From Clostridia bacterium (GTDB lineage: Bacteria; Bacillota; Clostridia; Oscillospirales; Acutalibacteraceae): a stretch of 64,000 nucleotides of DNA. Position numbers and translations under genes: made by a program. The notes under the pieces are model-generated. The model did no database searches and was not told the DNA's origin. It saw only the letters and a program-made list of their open reading frames with translations. The DNA lies in NCBI GenBank assembly GCA_017613735.1, contig JAGADF010000009.1:124001-188000 (forward strand), in the 5' to 3' direction. Positions 59,803 to 64,000 of this stretch are shown here, piece by piece. Position 1 is the stretch's first letter; each line of letters starts with the position of its first letter.

Positions 59803-60856
59803 GATTGACATAAGGTCTCTTTCGCTTGAACAAATTGAGAATGAATTTAATAAAATCGGTCTGCCGCGTTTTCGCGCTTCTCAGGTTTTTGACTGGCTTC
59901 AGAACAAGGGCGTTATGTCCTTTGACGAAATGACAAATCTTTCAAAGCAGTTGAGAAGTCAGCTTGACGAGAGCTTTGAAATCAAAACCTGCATTATTAA
60001 AAGAAAACTTGTTTCTTCCATCGACGGAACGGTTAAATATCTTTTTGAGTTTAAAGATAAAAGCACGGTTGAAAGCGTGGTTATGAAATACAAGTACGGC
60101 TATTCCATCTGTATTTCAACTCAGGTCGGCTGTAAAATGGGCTGTTCCTTCTGCGCTTCGGCAATAGGCGGTTTTTGCAGAAATCTCACTCCTTCCGAAA
60201 TGCTTTGCGAGGTGCTTGCCGCGCAGAGAGATTTGAATATAAAGGTTTCGCATATAGTTTTAATGGGAACCGGCGAGCCGCTCGACAATTATGATAATGT
60301 TTTATCTTTTTTAAGACTTGTTACCGACGAAAAAGGTCAGAATCTTTCAATGAGGCATATTTCGCTTTCCACCTGCGGACTTGTTGAAAGGATTTATGAA
60401 CTGGCGGATGAGAATTTGCAGCTGACTTTATCTGTTTCTCTTCACGCGCCGAATGACGAAATAAGACAAAGGACAATGCCCGTAGCTAAAAAATACGGTA
60501 TTGACGAGGTGTTAAAGGCGTGTAAGTATTACGCCGATAAAACCAAGAGGCGTATTTCGTTTGAATACGCTATGATTAAAGGAATTAATGACAGTGAAGA
60601 AAATGCAAACGAGCTTTGCAGAAGGCTTAAGGGCATTTTGTGTCACATTAATTTAATCCCTGTTAACGAAATTAAAGAGAGGGATTATAAAAAAAGCGAT
60701 GCCGACTCACTTAAGAGGTTTGTGTCTGTCTGCGAGAAAAACGGTTTTGCGGTAACCGTAAGACGTACTCTCGGAAGCGATATCAACGCCTCCTGCGGTC
60801 AGTTAAGGCAGAGCGCATCCGAAAATGGGGTGAAAAATCGTGAAAATTGTTGCTAA
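59795..60856 (+). CDS. rlmN: Dual-specificity 23S rRNA/tRNA (adenine-C2) methyltransferase RlmN
   Basis: Radical SAM enzyme that methylates C2 of A2503 in 23S rRNA and A37 in some tRNAs. The 353 aa include the CxxxCxxC cluster motif (C113, C117, C120), the GEPLDNYDNV region, and the C-terminal mechanistic cysteine C334 in DINASCGQLR. The GTG start at 59795 overlaps rsmB. The stp start lies 17 nt before its stop. Confidence 0.95.
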   Translation: MSKIDIRSLSLEQIENEFNKIGLPRFRASQVFDWLQNKGVMSFDEMTNLSKQLRSQLDESFEIKTCIIKRKLVSSIDGTVKYLFEFKDKSTVESVVMKYKYGYSICISTQVGCKMGCSFCASAIGGFCRNLTPSEMLCEVLAAQRDLNIKVSHIVLMGTGEPLDNYDNVLSFLRLVTDEKGQNLSMRHISLSTCGLVERIYELADENLQLTLSVSLHAPNDEIRQRTMPVAKKYGIDEVLKACKYYADKTKRRISFEYAMIKGINDSEENANELCRRLKGILCHINLIPVNEIKERDYKKSDADSLKRFVSVCEKNGFAVTVRRTLGSDINASCGQLRQSASENGVKNRENCC

Positions 60857-61568
60857 AACCGATACGGGTAAGGTCCGTGCTTCCAACCAGGACGCTTATG
60901 CGGCAGGCGAATTGCCTAACGGAGTCGCGTGGGCAGTCGTCTGCGACGGAATGGGCGGAGCTGCAGGCGGTAACGTCGCATCGACTACCGCTGTTAAAAT
61001 CATATCCGAACAGATTTCTTCAAAGTATCGCGAGAATATGAGCAGCAGGTCGATTAAGAATATGCTTTTTTCCGCTATTATCGCGGCGAACGTAAGCGTC
61101 TATGAAATAAGCTGTTCCAATGAAGAGCTTCGCGGTATGGGCACTACGGTAGTCGCCTGTATTCTTGCGGGGAATGAGGCTTATATCGCTCACGCGGGCG
61201 ACAGCAGAGCTTATATTCTTCACGAGAACGACCTGACTCAGCTTACCCGCGACCATTCAATGGTTCAGGACCTCGTTGAAATCGGTAAAATCACTCAGGA
61301 TGAAGCCAAACACCATCCGAGAAAGAATATAATTACCCGCGCTGTAGGCGTTGACCAGAATATAGATATTGACTTCTGCGTCGAGGAGTTAAAGGACGAG
61401 GACACTCTTCTTATCTGCACCGACGGACTTACTAATTATGTCGATATCGACGAAATCAGAGAAATTACAGCCGAGAACAGCTTTTACGGTTATGCCGAAA
61501 GTCTTGTAAGACGCGCCAATGAAAACGGCGGCGGCGATAATATTACCGTAGTTGCTTTAGCTTATTGA
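60840..61568 (+). CDS. prpC: PP2C-family serine/threonine phosphatase (Stp/PrpC)
   Basis: 242-aa metal-dependent phosphatase that reverses PrkC phosphorylation. It shows the PP2C motifs: TGKVRASNQDAY, CDGMGGAAGGNVAS (metal Asp-Gly), GTTVVACIL, AHAGDSRAYIL, TRAVGVD, LLICTDGLTNYVD and GGGDNITVVAL. The GTG start has GGGGTG 7-8 nt upstream and lies inside the end of rlmN. It is followed 16 nt later by the kinase gene, the usual phosphatase-kinase pair. Confidence 0.95.
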   Translation: MKIVAKTDTGKVRASNQDAYAAGELPNGVAWAVVCDGMGGAAGGNVASTTAVKIISEQISSKYRENMSSRSIKNMLFSAIIAANVSVYEISCSNEELRGMGTTVVACILAGNEAYIAHAGDSRAYILHENDLTQLTRDHSMVQDLVEIGKITQDEAKHHPRKNIITRAVGVDQNIDIDFCVEELKDEDTLLICTDGLTNYVDIDEIREITAENSFYGYAESLVRRANENGGGDNITVVALAY

Positions 61569-61584
61569 TAAAGGAGTTTTTATT

Positions 61585-63753
61585 GTGGATAATTATTGCG
61601 GAAAAAGACTTGACGGTCGTTACGAAATAAAAGAGATTATCGGCGTCGGCGGTATGGCAGTCGTCTATAAGGCTTATGATAATATTGATGACAGAATTGT
61701 TGCGATTAAGATTTTAAAGCAGGAGCTTCTTGAAAATGAGGAGTTCCGCCGCAGATTCAAGAACGAAAGCAAGGCTATTGCGGTTCTTTCTCATCCGAAT
61801 ATCGTAAAGGTCTATGACGTAAGCTTCGGCGACAGACTTCAGTATATCGTAATGGAATATATTGAGGGCATTACTCTTAAGGAGTATATTGAACAGCAGG
61901 GCTATATTAACTGGAAAGACGCCGTTCATTTTCTTACCCAGATACTTCGCGCGCTTCAGCACGCTCACGATAAGGGCATAATTCACCGCGACATCAAACC
62001 GCAAAATATTATGCTTTTACAGGACGGTACCATTAAAGTTACCGATTTCGGTATTGCCCGTTTTTCAAGAGGAGACACGAAAACGCTTACCGAAAGCGCA
62101 ATCGGTTCTGTACATTATATCAGTCCCGAGCAGGCGAGGGGCGAGGTAACCGATGATAAGGCTGATATCTATTCTGTAGGCGTTGTTCTCTATGAAATGC
62201 TCACGGGTCAGCTTCCGTTCCAGTCGGACAGCGCGGTTTCCGTTGCGATAATGCAGCTTCAGCAGGAGGCAAAGCGTCCGCGTGAAATTAATCCTGAAAT
62301 ACCGATAGGGCTTGAACAGATTACACTTCGCGCTATGCAGAAAAATACGCGCGACAGATATCATTCAGCGGCGGAAATGCTTATGGATATCGACCAGTTC
62401 AAGAAAAACCCCGCAATTAAGTTCGATTATTCATATTTTGTTGATAAAGAGCCTACGAAGTATGTCGGCGCGCAGCGCGGCAATAACGTTCCGATTTCAA
62501 AGCCCGTTGCAGAAGAAACCGAAGAGGATGAGTATGACGGCAGGAAGAAGGCTATCGCCATTGTCGGCGGAATAGCGGCAGGTCTTGCTGTGCTTGCTCT
62601 TATCATTGTTCTTTTCGTTTCGCTCGGTCAGAAGGTTGAACTTCCGAAATTTGTCGGTATGAACTATAACGACGAGATATTTGAAAATGAAAAATATAAG
62701 GATTTCGTTTTCGTTACCCAGAATGTAAACGACGAAACAAAGGAACTCGGCACGGTTATTGAGCAGAGTCCAAATGAAGGCACTAAAGTCAGAAAGAAAT
62801 CAAAGGTTATTCTCAAAATTGCCTTTAACGACGAAAATGTTCTCGTAGATAACGTTGTCGGCAAGACAGCGGATGAAGCCAAGAAGATTCTTGAAGAAAA
62901 AGGCTTTGTAGTAAGTATTGTCGAGGTTTATGACAAGCTTTCTACTGCAGGTCTTGTATTCAAGACTTTCCCGTCTGAAAATACCTATGCCGAAAGAGGC
63001 TCGACCGTTACTGTTTACGTTGCTACCGATGAAAGCGAAAATGCCGTAAAGGTACCCGCGGTAGTCGGCGACAGCGCGGATATAGCAAAAGAGCTTATCG
63101 AAAAGGTAGGACTTGTATGTAAGGTTGAGGAAGTTAATAACGCCGAAAATAAGGGTATGGTCATTTTCCAGAGCCCCGACGGAGATACGTCCGTTGAAGT
63201 CGGCTCAACCGTTACAATCAAGGTTTCAAACGGTATTCCCGAATCCTCGAATGCTACTGTAAGCTTCACTCTTCCCAAGGGCGTCGGAGATTCAGGCACT
63301 ATCAAATATTACCTCAATGATAACCTTTATAAGACCGAAAAGGACATTCTTTTCAGCGGTAAGTCAAAGAGCATTGAGGTTAAGGGCTCGGGCGACGACA
63401 ATACGTTTGTCGTTACCGCAAACGATAAGAAGATTTATGAATGCAAAATTGACTTTACTAAGGTACCTGGCGTAGTTTCGGACGGTAAGGACTTTGCATA
63501 CACCGACGATATTACTCTTCCCAACGACCTTGTTGAAAAGCTTAAGGCCGAAGCCGAAAGCGAGCTTAAAGCTGCGGGCTTTACGAATATCGTATTCAAG
63601 ACTGTTGCCGACGATACGATTGAAGAAGGCAGAGTAATTAAGACCGACCCCGCGGGCGGCTCAAAATACCCTGCGGACAAGAAAATAACCGTTTATATAA
63701 GCTCAGGTCCCGAAGCTGAAGAACCCGATACCGACGAGGGCTCCGGCGATTAA
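61585..63753 (+). CDS. prkC: Membrane serine/threonine protein kinase with PASTA domains
   Basis: 722 aa. The cytoplasmic kinase domain (about 13-275) has GVGGMAVVYKA, the ATP lysine K42, HRDIKPQNIM (134-143) and DFG (154-156). A juxtamembrane acidic region and one transmembrane helix (about 328-352) follow. Outside the cell are three PASTA domains (starting near VELPKFVGM, VLVDNVVGK and VKVPAVVGD), a beta-rich spacer (about 550-640) and a last PASTA-like domain (about 645-712). PASTA domains bind muropeptides or lipid II, so the kinase links wall state to growth and spore germination. GTG start after AAGGAG. Confidence 0.95.
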   Translation: MDNYCGKRLDGRYEIKEIIGVGGMAVVYKAYDNIDDRIVAIKILKQELLENEEFRRRFKNESKAIAVLSHPNIVKVYDVSFGDRLQYIVMEYIEGITLKEYIEQQGYINWKDAVHFLTQILRALQHAHDKGIIHRDIKPQNIMLLQDGTIKVTDFGIARFSRGDTKTLTESAIGSVHYISPEQARGEVTDDKADIYSVGVVLYEMLTGQLPFQSDSAVSVAIMQLQQEAKRPREINPEIPIGLEQITLRAMQKNTRDRYHSAAEMLMDIDQFKKNPAIKFDYSYFVDKEPTKYVGAQRGNNVPISKPVAEETEEDEYDGRKKAIAIVGGIAAGLAVLALIIVLFVSLGQKVELPKFVGMNYNDEIFENEKYKDFVFVTQNVNDETKELGTVIEQSPNEGTKVRKKSKVILKIAFNDENVLVDNVVGKTADEAKKILEEKGFVVSIVEVYDKLSTAGLVFKTFPSENTYAERGSTVTVYVATDESENAVKVPAVVGDSADIAKELIEKVGLVCKVEEVNNAENKGMVIFQSPDGDTSVEVGSTVTIKVSNGIPESSNATVSFTLPKGVGDSGTIKYYLNDNLYKTEKDILFSGKSKSIEVKGSGDDNTFVVTANDKKIYECKIDFTKVPGVVSDGKDFAYTDDITLPNDLVEKLKAEAESELKAAGFTNIVFKTVADDTIEEGRVIKTDPAGGSKYPADKKITVYISSGPEAEEPDTDEGSGD

Positions 63754-63754
63754 T

Positions 63755-64000
63755 ATGAGCGAAAAGTATAACGGATTAATTTTAAAAGGAATAGGCGGTT
63801 TCTACTATGTGGAAACCGCCATTGGCATTTTTGAATGTAAAGCGAGAGGCATATTCAGAAAACATAGAATAACCCCTCTTGCGGGCGATAAAGTAGTCAT
63901 TTCGGTAAACGAGAAAACCGAAAACACAATAGATGAAATCGGCGAAAGAAAGAACTTTCTTTTAAGACCGCCCGTTGCTAACATTGACGTTCTTGCCATT
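63755..64000 (+). CDS. rsgA: Ribosome small subunit-dependent GTPase RsgA, N-terminal part (cut by window edge)
   Basis: The first 82 codons are visible. They form the N-terminal OB-fold (MSEKYNGLILKGIGGFYYVE, then RGIFRKHRITPLAGDKV) and the beginning of the NFLLRPPVANIDVL strand leading to the circularly permuted GTPase domain. RsgA checks the decoding centre during late 30S maturation. The ATG lies 2 nt after the prkC stop, and stp-prkC-rsgA is the usual order, which supports the call despite truncation. Confidence 0.93.
   Translation, partial: MSEKYNGLILKGIGGFYYVETAIGIFECKARGIFRKHRITPLAGDKVVISVNEKTENTIDEIGERKNFLLRPPVANIDVLAI

Overview
The window is a contiguous, densely packed stretch of a spore-forming Bacillota chromosome, most likely class Clostridia and probably near Oscillospirales/Ruminococcaceae. 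Support comes from the low-to-moderate GC content, AGGAGG-type ribosome binding sites with frequent TTG and GTG starts, a T-box leader, and sporulation genes (spoVT, sigG, ytfJ). The gene order phoH-ybeY-dgkA-era-yqzL-recO-mutS2 and the run yicC-remA-gmk-rpoZ-priA-def-fmt-yugP-rsmB-rlmN-stp-prkC-rsgA are also typical. The genus assignment is inference. No phage, insertion sequence or CRISPR array is visible.

Layout: 1-1.8 kb, pheS and the start of pheT on the minus strand behind a T-box leader; 1.8-2.6 kb, a YhhN-family membrane protein (minus). 2.7-10 kb, the phoH-to-mutS2 housekeeping run, interrupted by an anchored alpha/beta hydrolase. 10.1-12.4 kb, a sugar nucleotidyltransferase fused to a phosphohexomutase-like domain that has lost its catalytic loops. 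12.5-21.9 kb, rnjA-gdpP-rplI-dnaB-tilS-hpt-ftsH. 22.0-23.9 kb, spoVT, an intergenic region with a duplicated hairpin element, tRNA-Val(GAC) and sigG. 24-27.6 kb, a heterodimeric ABC exporter. 27.6-32.6 kb, rpmE, yvyE, dgt, dnaG, rpoD. 32.6-40.1 kb, a cobalamin-riboswitch operon. 40.2-43.9 kb, bipA, a thioesterase and a DUF3343/cysteine desulfurase pair. 43.9-51.1 kb, cdaA-cdaR, DUF1385, prmC, an M50 protease, scpAB, and the sporulation pair DUF2953/ytfJ. 51.2-64 kb, rluB through the start of rsgA.

The most interesting region is 32,603-40,087. A consensus promoter, a cobalamin riboswitch and a terminator precede five genes: (i) a secreted protein with two tandem domains resembling the transcobalamin C-terminal domain (DUF4430-like) and about ten cell-wall-binding repeats; (ii) a membrane protein with an extracellular alpha/alpha-barrel and a DUF4430 domain, the two folds of vertebrate intrinsic factor and transcobalamin, joined through a transmembrane hairpin; (iii-v) a dedicated ECF transporter (EcfT, fused double EcfA, and an S component of the cobalamin type). 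I infer a Gram-positive relay for capturing and importing vitamin B12: wall-bound capture, handover at the membrane, import. The domain calls are by eye and need structural or biochemical confirmation.

Most other genes are conserved housekeeping genes, many translationally coupled by overlaps of 1 to 28 nt. Two pathways recur. One is c-di-AMP turnover (cdaA/cdaR synthesis, gdpP degradation); the other is cell-wall signalling (stp/prkC with PASTA domains).
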